From positions 1-8,277 of the forward strand of contig CAMLPA010000129.1 in the NCBI GenBank assembly GCA_946481605.1: a stretch of 8,277 nt of DNA. The letters run 5' to 3'. Within the stretch, counting starts at the first letter, position 1; each line of letters opens with the position of its first letter. The stretch is from an uncultured Flavihumibacter sp. (lineage in GTDB: Bacteria > Bacteroidota > Bacteroidia > Chitinophagales > Chitinophagaceae). The position numbers were made by a program, and so were the translations under genes. The notes beneath the pieces were generated by a model. It saw only the letters and a list, made by a program, of their open reading frames with translations. It searched no databases and was not told the DNA's origin. Of the stretch, positions 1 through 6,587 are shown piece by piece.

Positions 1-1257
1 GATCCCGACTTCGGTATTTACCTCACCAAAGCGAAAAGTATTAACGGTCCCTGGAGTGCGCCCGTTCTCGTAGAGGCTGGAAGCGGGTTGATTGATCCCT
101 GTCCATTATGGGATGATGACGGGAAAGTTTACCTGGTGCATGCTTACGCAGGAAGCAGGGCGGGTATCAAAAGTATTGTGGTGGTGAAACAGTTGAATGC
201 GGAAGGAACAAAAACCATCGATGATGGTGTGCTGGTGTTTGACGGGCACGACCAGGATCCTACCCTGGAAGGACCGAAGTTCTATAAAAGAAATGGGTAC
301 TACTACATATTCGCGCCTGCCGGTGGGGTTTCCACAGGATGGCAACTGGTACTTCGTTCAAAAAACATATATGGTCCTTATGAAAGAAAAGTAGTCATGG
401 ATCAGGGTAAGTCGCCGGTGAACGGCCCGCACCAGGGCGCGTGGGTAAATACGGCCACGGGCGAAGACTGGTTTCTGCATTTCCAGGATAAAGATGCTTA
501 CGGTCGGATTGTACACCTGCAACCCATGAAATGGGTGAACAACTGGCCCGTAATTGGCGAGGATCGGGATGGAGATGGCAAGGGACAACCCGTGATGGTA
601 TATAAAAAGCCCAATGTAGCTAAGACATGGCCAAAAGCTACGCCGCCGGAATCTGATGAGTTTTCCGGTCAGAAGCTGGGTCTGCAGTGGCAATGGAATG
701 CGAATCCCAAACTGGGCTGGTATTTCCCTTCGCCTTCGAAAGGTGAACTTCGTCTTTTTACGGCTAAAATACCTGACAGCGCCAGGAACTTATGGGATGT
801 ACCTAACATCCTTACGCAGAAGTTCCCGGCTGAAACCTTTTCGTTTACCACGAAATTCAGTTTTAAACCCCGGCTACAGGGCGAACGTTTCGGCCTGGTG
901 GTGTATGGCGCTGACTATGCATACCTCTCGCTCGTGAAGAAAGAAGATGGCATTTACCTTTCCCGCGTTACCTGTATGAAGGCGGAAAAAGGCGCGGCTG
1001 AAAAAGAAGAAATGCTGCAAAAGATTACTTCCGGAGATGCCTGGTTCAGGGTAACTGTACGGGAAGGTGCCGTATGTTCCTTTAGTTACAGCGCTGATGG
1101 CGTTACTTTTACCAACGCCGGACCATCTTTCAAAGCCGTTCCGGGGCGTTGGGTAGGCGCACAGGTAGGATTTTTCTGTACCCGGGATGTGGTGACCAAC
1201 GATGCCGGCTGGTCGGATATCGACTGGGTACACGTGCACCCGGTGCCACCGCTATAG
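1..1257 (+). CDS. GH43 family glycoside hydrolase, 5'-truncated (probable alpha-L-arabinofuranosidase or beta-xylosidase)
   Basis: The reading frame is open from the first base of the window to TAG at 1255-1257 (418 codons), so the true start and any signal peptide lie upstream; a TTG at 88 is only an internal Leu codon. Numbering from base 1, the five-bladed propeller continues from the window edge to about residue 205. The GH43 pKa-modulating Asp is in LIDPCPLWDDDG (D32), and the general acid Glu is in LEGPKFYKRNGYYYIFAPAGG-like context (E90). GPHQGAW (H144) fits the His at the propeller centre. The catalytic base Asp should lie before the window. Residues about 210-418 look like the GH43_C2 (beta-xylosidase C-terminal, concanavalin A-like) domain, from PESDEF to the closing GWSDIDWVHVH. 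The family cleaves arabinofuranosyl or xylosyl residues; beside GH28 and GH105, trimming of pectin side chains is likely. Subfamily and exact substrate cannot be decided from the sequence alone. Confidence 0.9.
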   Translation, partial: DPDFGIYLTKAKSINGPWSAPVLVEAGSGLIDPCPLWDDDGKVYLVHAYAGSRAGIKSIVVVKQLNAEGTKTIDDGVLVFDGHDQDPTLEGPKFYKRNGYYYIFAPAGGVSTGWQLVLRSKNIYGPYERKVVMDQGKSPVNGPHQGAWVNTATGEDWFLHFQDKDAYGRIVHLQPMKWVNNWPVIGEDRDGDGKGQPVMVYKKPNVAKTWPKATPPESDEFSGQKLGLQWQWNANPKLGWYFPSPSKGELRLFTAKIPDSARNLWDVPNILTQKFPAETFSFTTKFSFKPRLQGERFGLVVYGADYAYLSLVKKEDGIYLSRVTCMKAEKGAAEKEEMLQKITSGDAWFRVTVREGAVCSFSYSADGVTFTNAGPSFKAVPGRWVGAQVGFFCTRDVVTNDAGWSDIDWVHVHPVPPL

Positions 1258-1271
1258 CGGTGCCACCGGGT
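1238..1271. repeat. 34-bp near-perfect palindrome across the GH43 stop codon
   Basis: Bases 1238-1271 pair in 16 of 17 positions around a centre between 1254 and 1255; the only mismatch is C1246 against C1263. The GH43 stop codon lies at the centre. The palindrome is built from two direct copies of CGGTGCCACCG (1241-1251 and 1258-1268), each itself a 5+1+5 dyad, with 17 bp between their centres. No T-run follows, so it is not a standard intrinsic terminator. It could be an mRNA 3'-end or processing hairpin, or a tandem protein-binding site. The structure is seen directly; the role is unknown. Confidence 0.6.
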
Positions 1272-1288
1272 ACCGTGAAAACACGGTA
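1271..1288 (+). repeat. Perfect 7-bp hairpin with AAAA loop
   Basis: TACCGTG (1271-1277) and CACGGTA (1282-1288) are exact reverse complements around an AAAA loop. It abuts the larger palindrome on its left, giving two hairpins back to back just downstream of GH43. As no uridine tract follows either, a transcript-stabilising or processing role between GH43 and GH28 is more plausible than Rho-independent termination. Confidence 0.5.
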
Positions 1289-1291
1289 TGT

Positions 1292-1346
1292 CGTAATCGA
1301 TGCCGGTAACGATTGCGTAAATAAAGTCGCTAAAACCGCTTACCGG
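1292..1346 (+). promoter_or_regulatory. Candidate H-type RNA pseudoknot in the GH28 leader
   Basis: Stem 1 pairs 1292-1299 with 1310-1317 (8 bp, one G-U). The 10-base loop of that hairpin contains CCGGTAA (1303-1309), which is the exact complement of TTACCGG at 1340-1346 (7 bp; a G-U at 1302/1347 could extend it). This leaves a 3-base first loop, no bases between the stems, and an A-rich 22-base last loop (1318-1339), which is good geometry for an H-type pseudoknot. The GH28 start codon lies 26-50 bases downstream. Pairing is seen in the sequence; a regulatory role is inference and the fold may be chance. Confidence 0.3.
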
Positions 1347-1395
1347 TCCGGAATATCTCGTTACACTTGTTATGAATCATACGATGCTTGCAATG

Positions 1396-3045
1396 ATGAA
1401 ACACAATTTTTCTGCCTTTTTGATCGCGTTTGCCCTATTTTCTTCCCAGCAAATAGTTGCGCAGGCATTTCCCATGCCCAAAGTGAAACAGCCGGTTTTC
1501 CGGAAAGACACACTCGATATCCGAAAATTCGGTGCGAAGCCGGATGGCGTTACACTGAATACGAAAGCCATACAGGCCGCCATAGTAGCGAGCTATAAGA
1601 AAGGTGGCGGCGTGGTGTTGGTGCCTTCCGGGCAATTTCTTACGGGTCCAATCGAATTACTGTCTAACGTGAACCTGCACCTCCAAAAGAACGCCATGCT
1701 CCTGTTCACGAGCGATTTCTCCCAATACAAACTCGTGGAAACGAACTGGGAAGGGCTGAAAGCCGTTCGGAACCAATCCCCGGTTTCAGCGTTGAAAGCG
1801 GAGAACATCGCCATAACAGGAGCGGGTATTATTGATGGCGGTGGAGCTGCCTGGCGTATGGTAAAACGAGACAAACAAACGGAATCGCAATGGAAGCGCC
1901 TCTTGGCTTCCGGCGGTGTGGTAAGTGAGGATAAGAAGAACTGGTACCCATCGGAAGGCTCCATGCTGGGTAATAAGAATCCATCGCTCGGTATCTGGAA
2001 GGAAGGCATGAAGATCGAAGATTTTCTTCCCATAAAAGATTACCTACGGCCCAATCTGCTGGTGTTGAACAGTTGTAAAAATATTTTGCTGGAAGGTGTG
2101 GTGTTTCAGAATTCCGCGGCCTGGTGTCTGCATCCGATAATGAGCAGTAACATCATCATCCGGAACCTGAATGTGAAGAATCCCTGGTATGCACAAAATG
2201 GTGATGGGATTGATTTGGAATCCTGCAAAGATGTGCTGATTGAAAACAGTATTTTCGATGTTGGCGATGATGGGATTTGTATTAAATCAGGCAGGGACGC
2301 ACAGGGAAGAAAACGCGCGATGCCAACAGAAAACGTACTCATCCGCAACTCCGTAGTTTACCAGGCCCACGGCGGCTTTGTGATTGGCAGCGAAATGAGT
2401 GGGGGCGCCCGGAATATTTATGTGACGGATTGCGCATTCATTGGAACGGATATTGGTCTTCGTTTCAAAACCACCCGTGGAAGAGGTGGTGTGGTGGAGA
2501 ATATTCATATTAAGAACATTCACATGTCGGGTATAGTGGGTGAGGCCATTCTTTTTGATATGTACTATGCCGCAAAAGATCCAGTGCCACTGGAGGGGGA
2601 GAAGCGCGAATTGCCTAAAGTGGAATTTAAGCCTGTGACGGAAGAAACGCCCGTTTTCAAAAATTTCTTTATTTCAGATGTCGTGTGCAACGGCGCCGCA
2701 AAAGCTATTTTCATCCGTGGCCTGCCCGAAATGCACATCAGTAATATTAACCTTTCCAACATGACACTTCAGGCGGAGAAGGGCATCGAATGCAGTGAGG
2801 CCAGTGATATCCGCTTTAATAATGTAAAGATTCTGTCGAAACATACGGCTCCGGTGGTGGACATCGTCAACTCGGACCGTATCTTCTTCAACGGACTTTC
2901 GGCTTCTGCCGCACCTGAACTGCTGTTTCGCGTAGGCGGCGACCGTATCCGCCAGATTGAGGTGTCCAACACGACAGCACAGGATGCCAAAAACAAAATT
3001 GAGTACGAATTTGGGGCTTCGCCCAGCCAGGTAAAGTTTAAATGA
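1396..3045 (+). CDS. Exported GH28 polygalacturonase-like glycoside hydrolase
   Basis: GH28 enzymes hydrolyse alpha-1,4-galacturonosyl or galacturonosyl-rhamnosyl bonds by inversion on a right-handed beta-helix. With the start at 1396 the protein has 549 residues. Residues 1-24 form a signal peptide (MKHN, hydrophobic FSAFLIAFALF, cleavage after VAQA) with no lipobox Cys, so it should be periplasmic or secreted. DIRKFGAKPDG opens the helix. GH28 signatures are all present: NGDGID (N268, D270), GDDGI (D291, D292), AHGGFVIGSE (H325) and RFK (R356-K358), giving the three catalytic Asp plus the substrate-binding His, Arg and Lys. An insert at about residues 152-220 and the overall length fit bacterial exo-acting members better than short endo-enzymes. 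Four in-frame ATGs lie at 1372, 1384, 1393 and 1396; 1396 was chosen because it gives the most normal signal-peptide n-region, but 1372 is possible. The stop overlaps the GH105 start, so the two are probably co-translated. Confidence 0.93.
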   Translation: MKHNFSAFLIAFALFSSQQIVAQAFPMPKVKQPVFRKDTLDIRKFGAKPDGVTLNTKAIQAAIVASYKKGGGVVLVPSGQFLTGPIELLSNVNLHLQKNAMLLFTSDFSQYKLVETNWEGLKAVRNQSPVSALKAENIAITGAGIIDGGGAAWRMVKRDKQTESQWKRLLASGGVVSEDKKNWYPSEGSMLGNKNPSLGIWKEGMKIEDFLPIKDYLRPNLLVLNSCKNILLEGVVFQNSAAWCLHPIMSSNIIIRNLNVKNPWYAQNGDGIDLESCKDVLIENSIFDVGDDGICIKSGRDAQGRKRAMPTENVLIRNSVVYQAHGGFVIGSEMSGGARNIYVTDCAFIGTDIGLRFKTTRGRGGVVENIHIKNIHMSGIVGEAILFDMYYAAKDPVPLEGEKRELPKVEFKPVTEETPVFKNFFISDVVCNGAAKAIFIRGLPEMHISNINLSNMTLQAEKGIECSEASDIRFNNVKILSKHTAPVVDIVNSDRIFFNGLSASAAPELLFRVGGDRIRQIEVSNTTAQDAKNKIEYEFGASPSQVKFK

Positions 3046-4952
3046 TGAATGTTCTGCGCACTATTACGATTGCTTGTTTCGCCACCATAGCCACTTCAAC
3101 TGCTTCCGCACAGGAGCAGCCGCTATCGGAGGCGCTCTCCCGCACGGCCATGCACCAGTGGAAAGACTCTTTCGCATTGGGAAGCGGCTCCGCCAAATGG
3201 AGCTACGACCTCGGCGTGATCCTCAAAGGCATGGAAGGCGTTTGGAGGTCTACCGGAAACGGAGACTATTTCCGTTACATCCAGAAGATGATGGATTTTT
3301 ACGTACAACCCGACGGTTCCATCAAAGGCTACAAAAAAGCAGATTTCAACATCGACTTCGTGAACAACGGGAAGTTGTTGTTGCTGCTCTACAATGTAAC
3401 CGGCCAGGAAAAATACCGCAAAGCCGCGGCCATACTCCGGGCGCAACTCGATGAACATCCGCGTACCAAAGAGGGCGGCTTCTGGCACAAAAAAATATAC
3501 ACCTGGCAGATGTGGCTCGATGGTCTCTACATGGGCCAGCCTTTCTATGCCGAGTATGCGAAAATATTCAACCAGCCGGATGCTTTTAATGATATTACGC
3601 GCCAGTTCGTTATCATGGAACAGCGTTCCCGCGATCCCAAAACCGGGTTGTTGTACCATGGTTACGATGAATCGCGCGAGCAGCAATGGGCCAACAAAAC
3701 CACCGGAACATCTCCTCATTTCTGGGGACGCTCTCTCGGTTGGTACGGCATGGCGCTGGTGGATGTACTGGATCACTTTCCTGAAAAACATCCCGGGAAG
3801 GATTCGATCATCGGTATCCTTAATCGTCTTGCAAATGCTGTGGTGAAGTACCAGTATCCCGCAAACGGATTGTGGTACCAGGTAACGGATCGCCCCGATT
3901 CAGCCGGAAACTACCCCGAAGCTTCCGCCTCCTGCATGCTTACTTACATGCTGGCTAAGGGAATCCGCAAGGGATACCTTCCATCAAAATTCAAAGCCAA
4001 CGCTGAAAAGGCTTATGCCGGTATTCAGCAACAATTCATCCGCAAGAACGAGCAGGGGCTTACCATTCTCGGCGGTACCGTGAGTGTGGCCGGGCTGGGT
4101 GGAAAACCCTACCGCGATGGCAGCTACGCCTATTACCTCAGCGAGAAAGTCATCGACAACGATCCAAAGGGCATGGGCGCGTTCATTTTATGCGCGATTG
4201 AAATGGAAAATGCCGCCGTCGCTTCCAAAGGAAACGATAAGCTGGTAGTACTCGATCGCTTCTTCAACAACGAATTCCGGAAAACCGCCGATGGCAGAAC
4301 CGAACCTTTCCATTATATATGGGAGGAGCAGGACAACGGAGGCTATTCCGGACTTCAATACATCATAGAACGTTTCGGCAGCAGGACAGGCAACCTGTCC
4401 GCCAAACCGGATAAAAAGAACCTCAAAGGCGCTTCCGTTTACATTATCGTGGATCCCGATACTGAAAAAGAAACTGCTACGCCTCAATTCATTACCGCCG
4501 ACGCGCAGAAGAACATCGCCGCCTGGGTGAAAAAAGGCGGTACACTTTTGCTGATGGCTAATGATAAAGACAATGCGGAATTCACTTACTTTAACCAGCT
4601 TGCGGGCATCTTCGGCATAAAGTTCAATGAAGATAGTCATAACCGCGTGCAGAAAAACAACTATGTGGAGGGAACGGTGAAAATACCGGAAGGCAACACC
4701 GTGTTTTCACCGGGGGAGTTTTTCATCAAGGAATATGCCTCTATTGAAACTTCCGGTAACGCGAAGCCTTTGGTAACGCATGAAGGAAGAACGGTGATGG
4801 CTGTGGCGAATTATGGGAAAGGAAGGGTACTGGCCATCGGAGACCCCTGGATTTACAATGAATATGCTGATGGCAGGCGGTTGCCCGCTAATTTCCGCAA
4901 TTTTGAAGGTGCGGAGGAATTGGTGAAATGGCTGGTGAAATATCCAAAGTAA
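3042..4952 (+). CDS. Exported GH105 unsaturated rhamnogalacturonyl/galacturonyl hydrolase with extra C-terminal domain
   Basis: GH105 enzymes (YteR/YesR type) remove the 4,5-unsaturated galacturonate left at the non-reducing end of pectin oligosaccharides by polysaccharide lyases. The protein has 636 residues. A signal peptide ends after TASA (A23) and has no lipobox. The (alpha/alpha)6 barrel spans about residues 30-390. As I recall the YteR active site (D88, H132, D143, H189, W211, R213, W217), every residue is kept here at a constant +17 offset: D105, H149, D160 in WLDGLYM (general acid), H206 in HGYD, and W228, R230, W234 in WGRSLGW. Residues about 395-636 are additional; they include VYIIVDPDTEKE, WVKKGGTLLLMAND and GKGRVLAIGDPW, resembling the DUF4350 / glutamine-amidotransferase-like fold seen in long Bacteroidota GH105 proteins, function unknown. 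The ATG overlaps the GH28 stop (ATGA); a second ATG follows directly at 3045. Confidence 0.92.
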   Translation: MMNVLRTITIACFATIATSTASAQEQPLSEALSRTAMHQWKDSFALGSGSAKWSYDLGVILKGMEGVWRSTGNGDYFRYIQKMMDFYVQPDGSIKGYKKADFNIDFVNNGKLLLLLYNVTGQEKYRKAAAILRAQLDEHPRTKEGGFWHKKIYTWQMWLDGLYMGQPFYAEYAKIFNQPDAFNDITRQFVIMEQRSRDPKTGLLYHGYDESREQQWANKTTGTSPHFWGRSLGWYGMALVDVLDHFPEKHPGKDSIIGILNRLANAVVKYQYPANGLWYQVTDRPDSAGNYPEASASCMLTYMLAKGIRKGYLPSKFKANAEKAYAGIQQQFIRKNEQGLTILGGTVSVAGLGGKPYRDGSYAYYLSEKVIDNDPKGMGAFILCAIEMENAAVASKGNDKLVVLDRFFNNEFRKTADGRTEPFHYIWEEQDNGGYSGLQYIIERFGSRTGNLSAKPDKKNLKGASVYIIVDPDTEKETATPQFITADAQKNIAAWVKKGGTLLLMANDKDNAEFTYFNQLAGIFGIKFNEDSHNRVQKNNYVEGTVKIPEGNTVFSPGEFFIKEYASIETSGNAKPLVTHEGRTVMAVANYGKGRVLAIGDPWIYNEYADGRRLPANFRNFEGAEELVKWLVKYPK

Positions 4953-4976
4953 GAGCCGGAAAAAACTAAAACGATG

Positions 4977-4994
4977 GCGCGCGTTTGTGCGTGC
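4977..4994 (+). repeat. GC-rich hairpin in the uxaB leader
   Basis: GCGCGCG (4977-4983) pairs with TGCGTGC (4988-4994) over 7 bp including two G-U pairs, with a TTTG loop. It lies 22 bases before the chosen uxaB ATG and would bury the alternative GTG at 4987 in structure. No T-run follows. It overlaps an eight-codon ATG-initiated frame (4974-5000). Role unknown; chance is possible in this short GC-rich stretch. Confidence 0.35.
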
Positions 4995-5016
4995 ACGTAA
5001 TATAAAATCAGGAAGA

Positions 5017-6540
5017 ATGAAACTGTGTGTAAACGCATTACCTCACATCAGCGCCGCCCGGCTGGAAGTTCCGCAGGCAGGCGCTTTGCAGTTCCCGGAA
5101 AAAGTACTCCAGTTCGGAACGGGCGTACTCCTGCGGGGATTGCCGGATTACTTTATCGACAAGGCCAACAAGCAAAATGCTTTTAAAGGGCGGATACTTG
5201 TAGTGAAATCCACCGCCAACGGCGGAACGGATGCCTTTGCAGAGCAGGATCACCTGTACACGCAGTGCATTAAAGGAATTGAGAACGGACAACTCGTGGA
5301 AGAGAATGTGGTAAACGCCGCCATCAGCAGGGTGCTTTCTGCAAAATCTGACTGGGACGAAATTCTGGAAGCTGCTGCCAACCCTGAAATGGAGCTGGTG
5401 ATTTCCAACACTACCGAAGTGGGTATTGTGTTGCAAAAAGACAATATCCACGGGCACCCTCCGGATAGTTTTCCAGGTAAGTTGCTGGCCTTCCTCTACC
5501 GCAGGTTCCGCATCTTTAAAGGCGATCCGGCTAAAGGAATGGTGATTGTACCTACGGAACTTATTCCGGACAACGGCTCCAAACTGGAGTCCATTGTTAC
5601 GGAACTGGCCCACCAGCATGCGTTGGAACCTGCTTTCATCGACTGGCTGGAGCAACACAACCATTTCTGCAATTCACTGGTAGATAGAATCGTACCCGGA
5701 AAATTACCCGCTGCCGATCAGCAAAAAATGGAGGCGGAACTTGGTTACACTGATGAACTCATGATCATGAGTGAAGTGTACCGCCTCTGGGCCATTGAAG
5801 CAAAACACCAGCGCGTATATGATGTATTGCAGCCGCTGGCTGCTGTAGACGAAGGTGTTGTGCTGACACCCGATATTCATTTGTACCGGGAACTGAAAGT
5901 GCGCCTGCTGAACGGACCACATACTTTCGCCTGCGGGCTCGCGGTTTTGGCCGGTGTAAATACAGTGAAAGAAGCAATGGATCATCCGTTAATTTCCGCT
6001 TACATCGCCCGTGTGATGGAACAGGAAATTACACCCGCCATTGTGGCTGGTGAACTTACAAAAGAGAAAGCGCTGGAATTCGCGTCCAGGATATTGGACC
6101 GTTTCCGCAATCCGCATATTGAGCACCGCTGGATCAGCATCACGATGAATTATTCGGCTAAGATGGAGATGCGGAATGTGCCAGCTATTGTGCAGTATAT
6201 TGAAAAGCATGGTGCCGCACCACAGACCATGGCGTTAGGGTTTGCGGCTTTCATTTGTTTTATGAAGGGAGTAAAGGGGGATGATGGGAAGTATTATGGT
6301 ACGGTAAATGGAAGGGAATATCCTATTCAGGATGATAATGCGGGTTGGTATGCAGAGAGCTGGCAGAGCGGTGTGGATGGTGTTGTGACGGAGGTATTGA
6401 GGAATGAGACTTTTAGGGATAGTGGGTTGGTTGATAATTTGGTTTGGGGAGAGGCGGTGTTGTATTGGGTGAGGGCGATTGTGGGGAAAGGTGTGGTAGG
6501 GGCAATGGAGGAGTGTATGCGTGGGGAGGGGGTGCGGTAG
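5017..6540 (+). CDS. uxaB: Tagaturonate reductase (altronate oxidoreductase)
   Basis: UxaB reduces D-tagaturonate to D-altronate with NADH in the cytoplasm, the second step of the hexuronate isomerase pathway. The 507-residue product is a long-chain mannitol-dehydrogenase-type protein, slightly longer than E. coli UxaB (about 483). The nucleotide-binding start VLQFGTGVLLRG matches the UxaB QFGxGxxLR motif. Other shared blocks are PEMELVISNTTEVGI, NHFCNSLVDRIVPG and EAELGYTDE. The catalytic K-x4-N-x2-H of the family is KVRLLNGPH (K294, N299, H302), and FRNPHIEH follows. There is no signal peptide. The start at 5017 was chosen because it begins shortly before the conserved core and follows a purine-rich AGGAAGA; a GTG at 4987 would add 10 poorly supported residues within a hairpin. 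It is 64 bp after GH105 on the same strand. From about 6231 the coding sequence turns strikingly G-rich and C-poor although the protein still looks like a normal UxaB C-terminus. Confidence 0.95.
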   Translation: MKLCVNALPHISAARLEVPQAGALQFPEKVLQFGTGVLLRGLPDYFIDKANKQNAFKGRILVVKSTANGGTDAFAEQDHLYTQCIKGIENGQLVEENVVNAAISRVLSAKSDWDEILEAAANPEMELVISNTTEVGIVLQKDNIHGHPPDSFPGKLLAFLYRRFRIFKGDPAKGMVIVPTELIPDNGSKLESIVTELAHQHALEPAFIDWLEQHNHFCNSLVDRIVPGKLPAADQQKMEAELGYTDELMIMSEVYRLWAIEAKHQRVYDVLQPLAAVDEGVVLTPDIHLYRELKVRLLNGPHTFACGLAVLAGVNTVKEAMDHPLISAYIARVMEQEITPAIVAGELTKEKALEFASRILDRFRNPHIEHRWISITMNYSAKMEMRNVPAIVQYIEKHGAAPQTMALGFAAFICFMKGVKGDDGKYYGTVNGREYPIQDDNAGWYAESWQSGVDGVVTEVLRNETFRDSGLVDNLVWGEAVLYWVRAIVGKGVVGAMEECMRGEGVR

Positions 6541-6587
6541 GGTAGAGAGGAGAGTGGTTTTGGAGGTGTGTTGTTTAGTGGAGGGGA
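6231..6587 (+). other. G-rich, C-depleted segment covering the uxaB 3' end and part of the following gap
   Basis: By hand count, bases 6361-6540 hold about 89 G and only 9 C, and just 1 of 60 uxaB codons there ends in C, against 19 of 60 for 5341-5520 in the same gene. The change is abrupt at about 6231 and continues past the stop codon to the palindromic repeat near 6586. The encoded protein remains recognisable, so the shift lies mainly in codon choice (GGG, GTG, TTG, AGG, GAG). Cause unknown. Confidence 0.7.

Noticed and set aside
88..90. TTG as the start of the GH43 gene
   Set aside because: The frame is open from base 1 and the upstream residues (DPDFGIYLTKAK...) are typical GH43 propeller sequence, so the gene is truncated by the window, not started here.
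1238..1288. Intrinsic (Rho-independent) terminator after GH43
   Set aside because: The stems are strong, but no T-run follows either of them; the sequence continues ATGTCGTAATCG. Left as hairpins of unknown role.
1362..1369. Bacteroidota-type -7 box (TAnnTTTG) before GH28, as TACACTTG
   Set aside because: One mismatch to the box and no TTG/TTTG -33 element at the right distance upstream. It is too close to the outermost ATG. Not strong enough to call.
1149..1598. 149-codon + strand frame bridging GH43 and GH28
   Set aside because: It overlaps two well-supported genes in another frame, has no recognisable domain, and its product is basic, low-pattern sequence. It is a shadow.
3123..3791. 222-codon minus-strand frame within GH105
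   Set aside because: Lies wholly antisense to the conserved catalytic barrel and its translation shows no domain; an effect of codon composition.
4987..4989. GTG start giving a 517-residue UxaB
   Set aside because: The 10 added residues (MRARNIKSGR) are not typical of the family and the GTG lies in the hairpin at 4977-4994; ATG 5017 is better placed.
5038..5664. 208-codon minus-strand frame within uxaB
   Set aside because: Antisense to the conserved Rossmann part of UxaB with no recognisable protein pattern; shadow frame.
6499..6542. Three-tetrad G-quadruplex in the G-rich end of uxaB
   Set aside because: GGGG (6499-6502), GGGG (6523-6526), GGGGG (6528-6532) and GGG (6540-6542) are present, but the first loop is 20 bases, outside the usual limit; only a weak two-tetrad or long-loop form would be possible.
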